64,000 nt of DNA from Rhodospirillales bacterium (GTDB taxonomy: Bacteria; Pseudomonadota; Alphaproteobacteria; Micavibrionales; Micavibrionaceae), in NCBI GenBank assembly GCA_020638295.1, contig JACKIU010000002.1:310001-374000 (forward strand), given 5' to 3'. Both the position numbers and the translations under genes were made by a program. The notes beneath the pieces were generated by a model that was given only the letters and a program-made list of their open reading frames with translations, ran no database searches and was not told the DNA's origin. Positions 34,049 to 43,399 of this stretch are shown in pieces (the first letter of the stretch is position 1; every line of letters starts with the position of its first letter).

Positions 34049-35208
34049 TGTCTCAAGATTTTTACAAAATTCTCGGGGTTGAAAAAACCGCCAGCGCCGA
34101 CGAGCTTAAAAAAGCCTATCGCAAACTGGCGATGAAATATCACCCCGACCAGAACAAAGATAACCCCGAGGCCGAAGCCAAGTTCAAGGAAATCACCCAC
34201 GCCTACGACATCCTCAAAGACGAACAAAAACGCACAACCTACGATCGCTTTGGCGAAGCCGCCTTTGACGGCTCGATGGGCCCCGGTGCCGGTACTGGCG
34301 GTTTCGAAGGCTTTGCAGGCGGTGCCGGAGCTTTCTCCGATATCTTCGAAGACATGTTCGGCGAATTCATGGGCGGGCGTGCCGGTGGTGGCCGTGGCGG
34401 TCCATCACGTGGCTCGGACACGCAATATACGCTGGAAATCAGCCTTGAAGACGCCTACAAAGGTAAAGAAGCCCAGATCAAAATCCCGGTGAACGACACC
34501 TGTGAGGCCTGCAAAGGCTCCGGTGCCGAAGCCGGAACCAACACCGGAGAATGTTCAACCTGCGACGGCGCCGGACGCATCCGCCAACAACAGGGGTTCT
34601 TCACCATCGAACGCACCTGCCCGACCTGCCAGGGGGCCGGCAAAATCATCACCGACCCGTGCAAAAAATGCCACGGTCAGGGCCGCATCAAAAAAGACAA
34701 AACGCTCAAAGTCAAAATCCCCGCCGGGGTCAATACCGGACGCCGCATCCGCCTCTCCGGCGAAGGCGAAGCAGGATTACAGGGCGGACCACGCGGCGAC
34801 CTTTATGTTCTGCTGGCAGTCAAACCGCACAAACTGTTCAAACGTGACGGCGCCAATCTGCACTGCCGCGTACCGATCACCGTCACCAAAGCCGCACTGG
34901 GTGGTGAAATTCAGGTCCCGACAATTGAAGGCAAAGCCACCAAGGTCAAAATCCCGCCCGGCACCCAGACCGGCCAGCAATTCCGCCTGAAAGGCAAAGG
35001 CATGAGCGTTCTCGGCTCAGACGCCAAAGGTGATCTCTATATCGAAACCTTTGTCGAAACCCCGGTCAACCTGAACAAAAAGCAGCAAGATATCCTCAAA
35101 CAACTTGATAAGGATTTCAGCGAGGATAATGGCGGGCGCAAACACTCCCCCGAAGCCAGCGGCTTTTTCGGCAAAGTCAAAGATTTCTGGGATGACTTGA
35201 AAGATTAG
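34048..35208 (+). CDS. dnaJ: Chaperone DnaJ (Hsp40)
   Basis: The 386-residue co-chaperone is complete: J domain with HPD (KYHPDQNK, about residue 31), Gly/Phe-rich linker (about 75-125), four zinc-finger motifs CEACKGSG, CSTCDGAG, CPTCQGAG and CKKCHGQG (about 150-217) and the C-terminal peptide-binding domains with RIRLSGEGEAG and GDLYVLLAVKPHKLFKRDG. It presents substrates to DnaK. Its ATG shares a base with the stop codon of the short J-protein gene. Confidence 0.97.
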   Translation: MSQDFYKILGVEKTASADELKKAYRKLAMKYHPDQNKDNPEAEAKFKEITHAYDILKDEQKRTTYDRFGEAAFDGSMGPGAGTGGFEGFAGGAGAFSDIFEDMFGEFMGGRAGGGRGGPSRGSDTQYTLEISLEDAYKGKEAQIKIPVNDTCEACKGSGAEAGTNTGECSTCDGAGRIRQQQGFFTIERTCPTCQGAGKIITDPCKKCHGQGRIKKDKTLKVKIPAGVNTGRRIRLSGEGEAGLQGGPRGDLYVLLAVKPHKLFKRDGANLHCRVPITVTKAALGGEIQVPTIEGKATKVKIPPGTQTGQQFRLKGKGMSVLGSDAKGDLYIETFVETPVNLNKKQQDILKQLDKDFSEDNGGRKHSPEASGFFGKVKDFWDDLKD

Positions 35209-35231
35209 AAAAACCAGCTATAACCCACCCT

Positions 35232-35642
35232 ATGGCCCTAGACACCCTCATCACCCCGCTGAATTTTAATGACGGCCTCATCGGCAAGTCTTTTAACGAT
35301 AGAAAAAACGGCCTCGACATCATTCTCGGCTATGTTAGCGGCATGCCGCCCGATTTGGCGGAGATTGCTGAAAACCACGGCGGCATCGGCCTTGCCCTGA
35401 TAGATCGCGGTATCGGCCAACACGAACTTGACCAAGCCTGCCAAAGCCTCGCCGAACAATGCCTAAATCAGGACTTCTCCCTTCTCATCACCAAAAGCGA
35501 CCTGCCCTTTGACGCACGCTGGTATCTGATCGGCGACCTGATCAGCATGCTCGATGCCGCTGCCCGGGACAGAATCTCTTTGCCTTTCAGCGATTTTCTG
35601 TATGATGAGCTTTCAGATTACTTAAGAAACTATATGGATTAA
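35232..35642 (+). CDS. Small cytosolic protein of unknown function
   Basis: The 136-residue protein has no signal peptide or membrane segment. It looks alpha/beta, with short hydrophobic helices, and begins with MALDTLITPLNFNDGLIGK. No motif is recognised. It lies between dnaJ (23 bp gap) and dapB (3 bp gap) on the same strand, so it may be part of a dnaJ-dapB transcript. Codon use matches its neighbours. Confidence 0.6.
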   Translation: MALDTLITPLNFNDGLIGKSFNDRKNGLDIILGYVSGMPPDLAEIAENHGGIGLALIDRGIGQHELDQACQSLAEQCLNQDFSLLITKSDLPFDARWYLIGDLISMLDAAARDRISLPFSDFLYDELSDYLRNYMD

Positions 35643-35645
35643 ATC

Positions 35646-36416
35646 ATGAGAGTAGGTGTAGCAGGCTGTACAGGCCGCGTAGGATCATTAATCGTCAAGG
35701 AAGTGCTTTCCGGTGATTGGGAAGGCCTAGAGCTTGCCGGCGGCACAGTGCTCAGCGAAAGTGAAATCACCGACAACTTCTTCATGACCACCAACGCTGA
35801 AGAACTCTTCACCCGCGCCGATACCGTGATCGACTTCACATCCCCGGGGGCCGTCCCGACCCACACCGAACTGGCCGCCAAACATGGGACCATTCTGGTC
35901 GTCGGCACCAGCGGCCTATCAGAATCCGACGAAGCCCTCGTCAAACAAGCCGCGCAGAAAACCCCCATCGTCTACGCCGCCAATATGAGCGTCGGTGTCA
36001 ACCTGCTCATTGCATTAGTCGAACAGGCCGCGCAGCGTCTGGATGAAAGCTGGGATGCCGAAATCCTCGACCTGCATCATAAATATAAGGTCGACGCACC
36101 CTCCGGCACCTCCTATGCACTCGCCAAGGCCGTACAAAAAGGCCGCGGCAAGGCATTCGACAACTCGGACCTCACCTTGGCCCGCGAAGGCCACACCGGC
36201 CCGCGAAAAACCGGCACCATTGGCTTTTCCGTCCAGCGCGGCGGCGATGTCACCGCCGAGAACTCCACGATTTTCTTCGGCATGGGCGAACGCCTTGAGA
36301 TTACTCACAAGGCATCCGATCGCGGCATCTTCGCCCGCGGCGCCCTGCACGCCGCCCTCTGGGCCAAAGACCGACCCGCCGGACTCTATTCCATGAAGGA
36401 TGTTTTGGGACTCTAA
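35646..36416 (+). CDS. dapB: 4-hydroxy-tetrahydrodipicolinate reductase
   Basis: The 256-residue enzyme reduces hydroxy-tetrahydrodipicolinate in the lysine/diaminopimelate pathway, supplying peptidoglycan and lysine. The NAD(P)H-binding loop is VGVAGCTGRVGSLIV at the N-terminus; DFTSPGAV and VGTSGLSE follow. The active-site segment DLHHKYKVDAPSGTS (about residues 141-155) contains the catalytic His pair and Lys. The length is normal. It converges with ogt with a 1 bp gap. Confidence 0.96.
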   Translation: MRVGVAGCTGRVGSLIVKEVLSGDWEGLELAGGTVLSESEITDNFFMTTNAEELFTRADTVIDFTSPGAVPTHTELAAKHGTILVVGTSGLSESDEALVKQAAQKTPIVYAANMSVGVNLLIALVEQAAQRLDESWDAEILDLHHKYKVDAPSGTSYALAKAVQKGRGKAFDNSDLTLAREGHTGPRKTGTIGFSVQRGGDVTAENSTIFFGMGERLEITHKASDRGIFARGALHAALWAKDRPAGLYSMKDVLGL

Positions 36417-36417
36417 A

Positions 36418-36915
36418 TCAACGCTCTAAATCCAGAATCTGACGCTTGAGCGCCACACCCCATCCATAATTCCCCAGCGCGCCCGACTTTTGCACCACGC
36501 GGTGACACGGCACAATCAACGATACCGGGTTCTCTCCGACCGCACTCCCCACAGCGCGCGCTGCAAGCGGCCGCCCGATATCATTGGCCACATCGCCGTA
36601 ACTGAGCTTCTGCCCTTTACGAATTTTAAGCAAAGCCGCCCACACAGCCCTCTGAAACGCACTGCCATGCAGATCCAACGCAATTTCATCCTCGCGCCCC
36701 TGTTCCCAGGCCTGCATCACCGCATCGCCAAGCGCGCCGACAGCCTCATCATCATGAACGAACTCGGCCCCCTTAAAATGCGCCCGCAGCCGCTCCAGCC
36801 CGTCGCCCTTATACCCGGCAACCATAAAGCCAAGCCAGCACAGGCCCTTATCTGTTTTCCCTAAAACCATTTCTCCAAGCATTGACGGATAAAACCCATA
36901 GATGACTTTTTCCAT
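36418..36915 (-). CDS. ogt: Methylated-DNA--protein-cysteine methyltransferase
   Basis: The 165-residue suicide enzyme transfers the alkyl group from O6-alkylguanine to its own cysteine. The active site IVPCHRVV and the following GALGNYGWGVALKRQILDLE are textbook, and SAFQRAVWAALLKIRKGQKLSYGDVA matches the DNA-binding helix region. The start at ATG 36915 is chosen because the longer frame to 37179 is the antisense of nth. It is divergent from nth, with 33 bp between starts, so the repair genes share a promoter region. Confidence 0.93.
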   Translation of the reverse strand: MEKVIYGFYPSMLGEMVLGKTDKGLCWLGFMVAGYKGDGLERLRAHFKGAEFVHDDEAVGALGDAVMQAWEQGREDEIALDLHGSAFQRAVWAALLKIRKGQKLSYGDVANDIGRPLAARAVGSAVGENPVSLIVPCHRVVQKSGALGNYGWGVALKRQILDLER

Positions 36916-36948
36916 GACGAATCCCCTTGCACTTGTTATGACTCGACC

Positions 36949-37602
36949 ATGACTCTTTCGCAAAAAAATATCCAACTTTTTTTCTCCCGCTTGCGCACAA
37001 AAAACCCCGAGCCTAAAAGCGACCTTGAATGGACCAACGCCTACACGCTGCTGGTCGCCGTTACTCTCTCGGCGCAGGCCACCGACGCTGGTGTGAATAA
37101 AGCGACGAAAGCACTCTTCAAAATCGCCGACACGCCGCAAAAAATGCTCGCGCTGGGCCTCGACGGCCTTAAAGACCACATCAAAACCATCGGTCTGTAT
37201 AACAACAAAGCCAAAAACATCATCGCCATGGCCGAAATTCTAGTCAATGACTATAACGGGCGTGTTCCGAATACCCGCGAAGACTTGATGAAACTGCCAG
37301 GTGTTGGCCGCAAAACCGCCAATGTCGTGCTCAATATTGTCTTTAAGCAACCGACCATGGCCGTGGACACGCATATTTTCCGCGTCGCCAACCGTACCGG
37401 GCTTGCGCCGGGCAAAACCCCGGAGGCCGTCGAGCGCGCCCTGCTTAAAGTCGTGCCCGATGAATTCGCCCTGCACGCCCATCACTGGCTGATCCTGCAC
37501 GGACGCTATACCTGCAAAGCGCGCAAGCCCGACTGCGTCCGCTGCATCGTCGCCGACCTGTGCCAATTTAAAGAAAAAACACACCCGGACCAGAAACTAT
37601 AA
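36949..37602 (+). CDS. nth: Endonuclease III (DNA glycosylase/AP lyase)
   Basis: The 217-residue base-excision enzyme removes oxidised pyrimidines. It has the helix-hairpin-helix LPGVGRKTANVVLN with the catalytic Lys, the catalytic Asp in VDTHIFRVANRTGL, and the 4Fe-4S ligands in CKARKPDCVRCIVADLC (spacing 6-2-5). The N-terminal TLLVAVTLSAQATDAGVNKAT is also typical. It is divergent from ogt. Confidence 0.96.
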   Translation: MTLSQKNIQLFFSRLRTKNPEPKSDLEWTNAYTLLVAVTLSAQATDAGVNKATKALFKIADTPQKMLALGLDGLKDHIKTIGLYNNKAKNIIAMAEILVNDYNGRVPNTREDLMKLPGVGRKTANVVLNIVFKQPTMAVDTHIFRVANRTGLAPGKTPEAVERALLKVVPDEFALHAHHWLILHGRYTCKARKPDCVRCIVADLCQFKEKTHPDQKL

Positions 37603-37650
37603 AATTCATAGAAAACACGTTATTCTCAACTTCGTTTTCGGAAGAAAAAC

Positions 37651-37728
37651 CGAAACCCCGCATTCAATGCGGGGTCTATGGGGATTTGCAGTCGATACGA
37701 TGGACCCCGTTTTAAAAACGGGGTTTCG
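37651..37728. repeat. Palindromic repeat R4, copy 2
   Basis: Perfect 10 bp terminal inverted repeats (CGAAACCCCG and CGGGGTTTCG) enclose two hairpins with CCCCG/CGGGG stems. It matches the copy at 13493-13570 in the terminal arms and ATGGACCCCG block. It lies in the 184 bp convergent gap between nth and the secreted protein gene. Confidence 0.85.
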
Positions 37729-37786
37729 TTTCTTCTTGTCTTTCAGAACGTTGAAAAAAGTTGAGAATTGGGTGAAAACTGTAAGA

Positions 37787-38740
37787 TCAGTTCCCGGTTT
37801 CATGGGGTGAAAGCAACACCGTGTCATCAAACAGCAACGTGCCGTTAAACAAACATTGCGCACCGACCTTAGGGGTATGATATTGCCGAGCCCAGCCTTG
37901 TCGTGCTTCAAATTCTTTTCGGCATTTATCAGCACACTGCGTTTCAGACATCGCAAACAGTATCCGCAAAGCCGATCCATAGCTGTCTTCATTCTCCAAG
38001 TTCACATAGCTTTTAAGCTCAACCGTACAATGATTGCGATAGATTTGCGTGCACGCAGGCGGATTCAGGCATGTTTCATGCTGCCAGGCGCCGCATTTCC
38101 CTTCCGTGCATTTTAATATGATTTCTCCGGCATATTTCTCGCTCTGTTCTCCGGGAGCAGGCCCCACACAATTCATCGCTCTGGGGTCAAGCCCATGCTT
38201 GTTATAATAAAAATCCTCGGCATTCTTATAGTGACCATCTGATACGGCAAGCAGCGAAACACAGCCAATAGGCAACAACCTGCAGTCCTGATCCGTATCG
38301 CATGTCCGCCACTGATCCTTCGGCGGCCCGCCTTCAGAAACATTAAGATCAATCTGCCCCACAGGAGAATCGTCCCGGTGAGCAAAGAATGAATCGACGA
38401 AGGCGACATTCTCTGAAATTTCTACCCCGCTTTCAAATTGAAGAAGTCTGGAACCCGCCATAACCGTATCGCCAAGATAGAGCCATTTTTGCCCGGGAGA
38501 AAAAAAGATATGACAAGAACTGTTGCCCGGCTGAACCGTAAAAACATTCCCGGCTGATGCGTTTTTATAACCTTTTTCAATGCTGAAAACGACCTTGCTT
38601 TTTTCGACGCTTTGTACGGTCCCTATAAAAGCAACATCCGCCTGATGATAAAGTTTCTCGAAAGCCTGCGGCACAAATTTGCATGCCTGCGCAGGCGTAT
38701 AAGCGATTAAAAACAGGATAAGTAAGAACAAAAATTTCAT
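37787..38740 (-). CDS. Secreted protein with a TIMP/netrin-like N-terminal domain
   Basis: The 317-residue protein has a signal peptide (MKFLFLLILFLIAYTPAQA) followed immediately by Cys20. The first domain (about 20-110) begins CKFVPQAFEKLYHQADVAFIGTV, continues with a strand-rich segment and ends with SSCHIFFSPGQKWLYLG, the pattern of bacterial NTR/TIMP-like domains in which the N-terminal Cys pairs with the later one. The rest (about 140-317) is Cys-rich, with at least ten cysteines, so it is extracytoplasmic and disulfide-bonded. Its role is unknown. Confidence 0.65.
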   Translation of the reverse strand: MKFLFLLILFLIAYTPAQACKFVPQAFEKLYHQADVAFIGTVQSVEKSKVVFSIEKGYKNASAGNVFTVQPGNSSCHIFFSPGQKWLYLGDTVMAGSRLLQFESGVEISENVAFVDSFFAHRDDSPVGQIDLNVSEGGPPKDQWRTCDTDQDCRLLPIGCVSLLAVSDGHYKNAEDFYYNKHGLDPRAMNCVGPAPGEQSEKYAGEIILKCTEGKCGAWQHETCLNPPACTQIYRNHCTVELKSYVNLENEDSYGSALRILFAMSETQCADKCRKEFEARQGWARQYHTPKVGAQCLFNGTLLFDDTVLLSPHETGN

Positions 38741-38793
38741 GCCGGTAATTCTATCAACTTTTCATGTTTTTTTATAGAGTGAGGCTCAAAACC

Positions 38794-39294
38794 CTAATTC
38801 GACTTATAGAACCCGTCGAGACTGACAAACCGTGCTCCGGCTTGCGCCCGCACCATGCTTTCCAGACAGCGCCCCTGAACGTCTTCATCGCGCACATCTT
38901 TTTGCCGCGCACGAATTTCGTAATGCACGACAGGTGAAACGGAAACCTTGGCACTGGCCGCCATGAAATATACATCCAGAACACAAAATTCATTACGATA
39001 CTGCCAGACCACCGTCGGCAAATCCCGGCGCACCAGTTCAGGCTGATCCAAAACAGCCCGCACATCGGCCCCTTTCAGACTTAAAAGATACTCATCGCCT
39101 GCCAGCATCGCCCGGCGAATAGCACGTTTATCCGCCCGCGTATAATTCACATCACGCGCAATCGTCCTGACGCTCAAACCGCCAACCGCCGCCTGCGCCC
39201 GCCCGGACTCTTGCCGCACACTATGAATGACAAAGAAAAACCCGCAAATGACAGCCAAAGCTATCAAAAAACTCAAGTAACGTTTACGCATCAA
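38794..39294 (-). CDS. Membrane-anchored protein of unknown function
   Basis: The 166-residue protein has one N-terminal membrane helix (about 7-25) with no obvious cleavage site, so it is probably anchored with its C-terminus in the periplasm. The soluble part has two cysteines and a mixed alpha/beta pattern. No family is recognised. It is 53 bp upstream of the NTR-like secreted protein gene on the same strand. Confidence 0.55.
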   Translation of the reverse strand: MMRKRYLSFLIALAVICGFFFVIHSVRQESGRAQAAVGGLSVRTIARDVNYTRADKRAIRRAMLAGDEYLLSLKGADVRAVLDQPELVRRDLPTVVWQYRNEFCVLDVYFMAASAKVSVSPVVHYEIRARQKDVRDEDVQGRCLESMVRAQAGARFVSLDGFYKSN

Positions 39295-39419
39295 TAACCG
39301 CTCTTTTGTGTACTCTTAATTATCGCTTAAATTTCCTTCGGCATTTTTGGCCTTAAACTCAAATCAGACCGCCTTAAACGACCTCTTCAAAAATGCCTGT
39401 TTCTGTAGCTTTGATACAG

Positions 39420-39446
39420 AAAACCAGGCTTGTATAAAGCCTGGCT
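39420..39446 (-). terminator. Rho-independent terminator after bactofilin
   Basis: On the minus strand a hairpin GCCAGGCTT/AAGCCTGG with a 6 nt loop is followed by TTTT. It lies about 55 bp downstream of the bactofilin stop codon. Confidence 0.65.
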
Positions 39447-39500
39447 TCCAGATGTTCAACAAAAAATATCGTACAGAGCCTGATAAACAGGCCGACCGGG

Positions 39501-40310
39501 CTACTCAGCCGCAGCGGCAGCCTTGCTAAACAGGCCTTCATCCGTATTTGCGGGCTCGGGCTGCTTTTCAACTCTTTCCGGTCTGGGAGCTGCCGGCTTT
39601 ACCGCTTTTGCCGGCGCGGGCTTTTTTTCAGCCGCCGGAATCGCCGACAAAGGGGTCAGCTTCCCGTCAATAACCGCACCCGCTTCAATCGCAATCTCTT
39701 TATAGGAAATAGAACCGGTCACAGTTCCTGTCGCCGCAATGGTCAAACGCCCGCTCACCGTGATATCGCCTTCAAAACGACCGGCAATATTGGCATCATT
39801 AATCTCAACCGTACCGTAGAATATCCCGCTCTCGGCAATTTCAAGAACGTTAGCGCCTTTCAACGCGGCTTCCACGGTCCCTTCCACCAGTAAATAATCA
39901 CAGGATTCAATTTCCCCGGACATCGTAATGCCGCGACCGATGGTCAAACGGCGCTCAGAGTCGGAAGCCGTATCGGATGAACCGCCAAACCCCGGATACG
40001 CACCGGGATATCCGCCTGCCGAACGAACCGGAGCCTGACCCGGACGTTGATAACCGCCCATCGCCACCGACGCGCTGGATTCTTGTTCTCTTGCTGTATT
40101 GTCTTGTTCTGTCATAGTCTCTTGGTCCTCTTCTTCAGGTGTTTCAGTTATATATGTTGATGGCTCAGCCTCGGCCTGTTCGTCCGTTTCAGGCTTTTTA
40201 CTATACTCGGTAATGTCAGCCCGTGTTTGCTCCTGAGCATCCTGCTTGTCCTGAGTGGGAGCAAAAGCCTGCTGCGGCTCCTGATCTTCTGATTTAACAC
40301 GGTGAAACAT
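39501..40310 (-). CDS. Bactofilin family cytoskeletal protein
   Basis: The 269-residue protein has a central bactofilin (DUF583) domain (about residues 118-220) built of short repeated beta strands: LTIGRGITMSGEIESCDYLLVEG, IAESGIFYGTVEI, NIAGRFEGDITVSGRLTI and ATGTVTGSISY. The N-terminus (about 1-115) is acidic and disordered and the C-terminus is Pro/Lys/Ala-rich. Bactofilins form filaments that organise cell-wall or stalk growth. I prefer ATG 40310 over the upstream GTG at 40352 because of ribosome-site spacing; either is possible. Confidence 0.85.
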   Translation of the reverse strand: MFHRVKSEDQEPQQAFAPTQDKQDAQEQTRADITEYSKKPETDEQAEAEPSTYITETPEEEDQETMTEQDNTAREQESSASVAMGGYQRPGQAPVRSAGGYPGAYPGFGGSSDTASDSERRLTIGRGITMSGEIESCDYLLVEGTVEAALKGANVLEIAESGIFYGTVEINDANIAGRFEGDITVSGRLTIAATGTVTGSISYKEIAIEAGAVIDGKLTPLSAIPAAEKKPAPAKAVKPAAPRPERVEKQPEPANTDEGLFSKAAAAAE

Positions 40311-40506
40311 ATGCACGAACCTCTCTCTGCTAAATAAAGTCCGCTCGGTCACTCTCTCCTGATCTCAAGCGGCAGTTTAACGATTACTGAGTATGGGACG
40401 AACGCTAGCATGTGATCAAAAACACCGCAAGACCCGTTTTCAATACTTTCTAATAATTCACTGAATTCAATGAATATTTTTTTGTGCGTTAAAGTGATTT
40501 GTAAGC

Positions 40507-42366
40507 TCAATGAAAGTGATCATAAATCGCCTGCGCCAGAGACTTGGAAACTCCTTCGACTTTTTGCAAATCTTTCACACTCGCTCCTGTCACCGCCTTG
40601 CCCGAACCAAAATACGCAAGCAACGCCTTCTTACGCTTCGTCCCGACCCCCGGCACGCCATCGAGCGGCGAAGCTGCAATCTCTTTTTGCCGCCGCGCCC
40701 GATGCGTGCCGATCGCGTAACGATGCGCTTCATCGCGCAACCGTTGCAGATAATGCAAAACCGCATCATTCACGGGAAGTTGAAAACTCGCCCGCCCGAT
40801 CATGTGAAACTGCTCGCGCCCCGCATTCCGCTCCGGCCCCTTGGAAATCGCCACCACGGTGAGCGCATCCAAAACGCCGTAATCCTCCAAAACTTGGGCA
40901 ACTGCGCTCAATTGTCCTTTCCCACCATCAACCAGCAACAGATCCGGCCACTCAGCCCCATCCATATCCAGATGCTCTTTCAATGCTCGCTTGAACCGCC
41001 GTTCCATCACCTCGCGCATCATCCCGAAATCATCGGAAGCCTCCGCCGTCCGAATATTGAATTTCCGATACGCGCTTTTGTTAAACCCCTCCGGCCCGGC
41101 GACAATCATCCCGCCGACCATATTCGTCCCCGAAATATGCGAGTTATCATAAACCTCAATCCGGCTTGGGGTCTCATCCATCCCGAACAGATCCGCAAGG
41201 CATTTGAGCAATTTCGCTTCACCGGCTTTCTCCACCAAATTACGCGCCAGCGCCTCACACGCATTACGCCGGGCAAAATCGACCACCCGCTTGCGACCGC
41301 CGCGCTGCGGTTTGGCAATCCCCACCTTATGCGCTGCTTTTGAAGCGAAAGCCTCTTCCAGCAGAGCTTTCTCATCCGGCATTACATTCACCAAAATCTC
41401 CTTCGGCGTCGGCTTGTTCTCATAAAACTGCGCCATAAACGCCGCCATCACAACCGCAGGCTCCTCATCCTTATCATGGCGTGGGAAATACGACCGGTTG
41501 CCGTAATTCCGCCCGGCCCGGAAAAAGAAGACCTGCACGCAGGTTCGCCCCTCTTTTTGCGCCAGCGCCATCACATCCGCGTTAACCAGCCCGGCCACGT
41601 TAATATCCTGCCGTGCCTGAATAGACGACAAAGCCTGTATCCGGTCGCGATACACCGCCGCCGCCTCATAATCCTGCGCGGCACTGGCCTCCTGCATTTT
41701 GTTCGCCATCCGTTTCTGAATGGCATCACTCTTCCCATCCAAAAACGCCTGCGCTTCGCGGGTCTGCTCAGCATAGCCCGCCTTGCTGACCTTGCCCACG
41801 CACGGCGCGGTACAACGCTTGATGTGATATTGCAGACAAGGCCGCGTGCGCTGGGCAAAATAAGTGTCGCTGCAATCGCGCAAGGCAAACACCCGCTGCA
41901 AAATCGCAATCGTCCGGTTCACATCCCCCGCACTGGCAAACGGCCCGTAATATTGCCCTTCACGCTTTTTCGCCCCCCGGTGCTTCACCACCTGCGGAAA
42001 ATCATGATCTCCGGTCATCAGGATATAAGGAAAGCTCTTATCATCGCGCAGCAGCACATTATATTTGGGCTTCAGCTTCTTGATGAGGTTGGATTCCAGC
42101 AACAACGCCTCGGCCTCGGTCTGCGTATGCACGAACTCCATTTCCCGGGTCAGCGCGATCATCCGCTGCAACCGGATCGGCAAAGCTTCGGGCCGCGTAT
42201 AATTGACCACGCGCTTCTTGAGCGATTTCGCCTTCCCGACATAAAGCGCCTCACCGCTCTCAGACAGCATCCGGTACACGCCAGGCGTGTCAGGCAGTCG
42301 TTTCACATACCCCTGAATAACCTGCGCCCCACGTTCCAAAGCCGTTATGTTTTGCTCTTCACTCAT
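40507..42366 (-). CDS. uvrC: Excinuclease ABC subunit C
   Basis: The 619-residue protein makes the two cuts in nucleotide-excision repair. It has the GIY-YIG nuclease domain (LPDTPGVYRML then EALYVGKAKSLKKRV), the UVR/UvrB-contact motif (IQKRMANKMQEASAAQDYEAAAVYRDRI), the RNase H-like second nuclease (IEVYDNSHISGTNMVGGMIV and DLLLVDGGKGQL) and C-terminal helix-hairpin-helix DGVPGVGTKRKKALLAYFGS. The start at 42366 (MSEEQNIT) is preferred to the upstream in-frame ATG. Confidence 0.97.
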   Translation of the reverse strand: MSEEQNITALERGAQVIQGYVKRLPDTPGVYRMLSESGEALYVGKAKSLKKRVVNYTRPEALPIRLQRMIALTREMEFVHTQTEAEALLLESNLIKKLKPKYNVLLRDDKSFPYILMTGDHDFPQVVKHRGAKKREGQYYGPFASAGDVNRTIAILQRVFALRDCSDTYFAQRTRPCLQYHIKRCTAPCVGKVSKAGYAEQTREAQAFLDGKSDAIQKRMANKMQEASAAQDYEAAAVYRDRIQALSSIQARQDINVAGLVNADVMALAQKEGRTCVQVFFFRAGRNYGNRSYFPRHDKDEEPAVVMAAFMAQFYENKPTPKEILVNVMPDEKALLEEAFASKAAHKVGIAKPQRGGRKRVVDFARRNACEALARNLVEKAGEAKLLKCLADLFGMDETPSRIEVYDNSHISGTNMVGGMIVAGPEGFNKSAYRKFNIRTAEASDDFGMMREVMERRFKRALKEHLDMDGAEWPDLLLVDGGKGQLSAVAQVLEDYGVLDALTVVAISKGPERNAGREQFHMIGRASFQLPVNDAVLHYLQRLRDEAHRYAIGTHRARRQKEIAASPLDGVPGVGTKRKKALLAYFGSGKAVTGASVKDLQKVEGVSKSLAQAIYDHFH

Positions 42367-42457
42367 GTCGAATAACCTAGGCGCTCCACGAAAATCTTGC
42401 AATGGCATGAGAACGCAACAATTTCAGTGCCATACCAAAGGTTACATAATATTTTGC

Positions 42458-42488
42458 TTGACAAAACGCATAAAATATAAACTATAAG
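42458..42488 (+). promoter_or_regulatory. Promoter upstream of the pentapeptide-repeat gene
   Basis: TTGACA (42458-42463) is followed after 17 bp by ACTATA, or after 19 bp by TATAAG. The region is strongly AT-rich. It lies about 110 bp upstream of the ATG at 42595. Confidence 0.5.
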
Positions 42489-42594
42489 TTGCACAATGCA
42501 AAAATAAAAAACCATCGCGATAAGATGGGCAAAAAAGGCACAATAGCCATCATCAGGGTGTGGCGTGTGTTTAAAACAAAAAGGAGGATTCAAC

Positions 42595-43212
42595 ATGCAA
42601 CACCACCAGCTTCGGTCGATTAAGGATGACAGTGTCCTGTTTGAGGGCCGCTTTGAGACGCTCAAAGCCTGCCTCGAACAAGCCGTCGCCGACCGGGTTG
42701 CGCTTCACTGTGTAAACCTGCGGTGCCAAAACCTGACCAACGCCAATCTGGACGACGCCCTGATGCCCGGCGCGGATTTTTCCGGTGCCAATCTGACCGG
42801 CGCCAATATGTCGGAAAGCTATTTTAAGGACACAAATTTCACAGGCACAGCCCTCTATAACACCTGCTTTTGCGATTCAAACATCAGCGCCTGCAACTTC
42901 GAGGATGCCTCCTTCGGCGCAACCGATATTCACGGCGCCATTCTCAGCCAGGCGCGTTTTTCCACCCTGTCGTGCTTTAACCTCGACTTTGTGACCGCCA
43001 GAGCCATGACCGGGTGCGTCTTTACAAACCCCGACGGCACGCTCTGCCCGATGTCCCGCCCGCCGATCGTCGTGCGCGGTGCTGGTAATGAAATTCTGGT
43101 CCAGCTCGACCATCACACCAAAACCGGACACAATATTGTCGAAAGTCAGCATTTGCGGCAGATACTGGGAAAACTGTCCGTGCAGGAACTCCGCAAACAT
43201 CTGGCGGCATAA
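42595..43212 (+). CDS. Pentapeptide-repeat protein
   Basis: The 205-residue protein starts at ATG 42595 after a strong AAGGAGG site. Residues about 40-130 consist of pentapeptide repeats of the A(D/N)Lxx type (LTNANLDDALMPGADFSGANLTGANMSES and on), which fold into a right-handed square beta helix. The helix is flanked by a short N-terminal domain and a C-terminal part with a HLRQILGKLSVQ helix. The role is unknown; some pentapeptide proteins mimic DNA and inhibit gyrase. Confidence 0.85.
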   Translation: MQHHQLRSIKDDSVLFEGRFETLKACLEQAVADRVALHCVNLRCQNLTNANLDDALMPGADFSGANLTGANMSESYFKDTNFTGTALYNTCFCDSNISACNFEDASFGATDIHGAILSQARFSTLSCFNLDFVTARAMTGCVFTNPDGTLCPMSRPPIVVRGAGNEILVQLDHHTKTGHNIVESQHLRQILGKLSVQELRKHLAA

Positions 43213-43399
43213 TTTTTCGACACAACGACGGATTTTTAAGACGCAAGCAATTGCATCTCTCGCCCCGCTGTGGTTAATGGTAGTTCTCTTTAATTCGGTC
43301 AGGAACTTTTATTTTTGACTAGGCGCAAGGCGCGACGCGTAGAGCACATACGCAAGTGACACAGCAACAACGTCAAAAAATGAAAGATCGTAACCAAAT

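Noticed and set aside
36918..37179. N-terminal extension of ogt to 37179
   Set aside because: The added residues are the antisense of nth; a good start exists at 36915.
37606..37992. 128-residue minus-strand frame
   Set aside because: It runs through repeat R4 and overlaps the 3' end of the NTR-like gene in another frame.
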